From positions 1 through 53,233 of the forward strand of contig NZ_DEXW01000063.1 of assembly GCF_002364335.1 (NCBI RefSeq): a stretch of DNA of 53,233 nucleotides, read 5' to 3'. The notes beneath the pieces are model-generated. The model was given only the letters and a program-made list of their open reading frames with translations, had not been told where the DNA came from and did not search any database. This DNA comes from Winogradskyella sp. UBA3174 (lineage in GTDB: Bacteria; Bacteroidota; Bacteroidia; Flavobacteriales; Flavobacteriaceae). Shown one piece after another: positions 53,178-53,233 of the stretch. The translations under genes and the position numbers were made by a program. Position 1 is the stretch's first letter. Every line of letters begins with the position of its first letter.

Positions 53178-53233
53178 TTGTTAGTAAGAATTGTAAAAAT
53201 GAGTTTTGAACCCTCTAAGATTGAAGAATTCTT
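53178..53233 (+). CDS. Antibiotic biosynthesis monooxygenase-like protein, 3' part missing
   Basis: Begins 4 bases after the SAM enzyme stop with TTG at 53178 and reads LVRIVKMSFEPSKIEEF to the window end. This is the first strand of an ABM-type dimeric alpha-beta barrel (putative quinol monooxygenase), where VRIVKM.F is usual. An ATG at 53199 is in frame, but would cut the first strand. Short evidence, so the family call is tentative. Confidence 0.55.
   Translation, partial: MLVRIVKMSFEPSKIEEF

Overview
The window is a chromosomal segment from a member of the Flavobacteriaceae (Bacteroidota). The evidence is low GC, absence of Shine-Dalgarno sites, TTTG/TAnnTTTG promoters, type IX secretion genes (PorP/SprF, PorQ, a type B sorting domain), a 6S-Flavo-type RNA beside zapA, and many SPII lipoproteins and small beta-barrel proteins. 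The genus cannot be fixed from sequence alone. There is no tRNA, rRNA, CRISPR array, phage, transposase or conjugation gene. It reads as ordinary core chromosome with several decaying genes.

Layout. 1-4263: 3' end of a giant repeat adhesin secreted by type IX, then its PorP/SprF partner and an OmpA/TPR/PD40 protein, closed by a terminator. 4264-5336: a decayed gene and a CAP lipoprotein. 5535-9033 (minus): pdxH, then the tight operon pyrR-pyrB-STAS-like-rnz. 9219-11054 (minus): rpsA with a strong promoter. 11340-16702: a Kbp-like BON/LysM protein (plus) facing the minus operon lon-LysM protein-porQ-cmk. 17092-20051 (plus): an ECF sigma operon with a membrane protein in the anti-sigma position and two envelope adhesin-like proteins. 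20108-26137: lipoproteins, an MFS carrier, an M48 protease, msrB with a DinB-like gene, and a TlpA-like thioredoxin lipoprotein. 26270-27646: lpdA. 27836-31327 (minus): five small outer-membrane barrel genes, two of them broken, around aroQ. 31547-33421: xerD, then a wrecked histidine kinase. 33442-35855 (minus): coiled-coil protein, zapA, 6S RNA, rny. 36137-40302 (plus): M23 peptidase and TonB-dependent receptor. 40310-46454: cysteine desulfurase, TSP3-like lipoprotein, Smr protein, small membrane proteins, rocD, and a second ECF sigma gene with its membrane partner. 46604-50046 (plus): an RlmD-like methyltransferase, a DUF6452/DUF6048 pair, and a DinB protein. 50239-53233: purC, phoH, a SAM hydroxide adenosyltransferase, and the first codons of a monooxygenase-like gene.

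The genes cover pyrimidine, purine and B6 synthesis, RNA turnover and modification, protein quality control, type IX secretion and envelope maintenance. I found no convincing new defence or mobile system. The best candidates for under-described biology are the ECF sigma / DUF4097-like / DUF2807 envelope operon with three TTATACCA sites upstream, the barrel array in decay, the RlmD homologue without iron-sulfur cysteines, and the STAS-like protein between rnz and pyrB.
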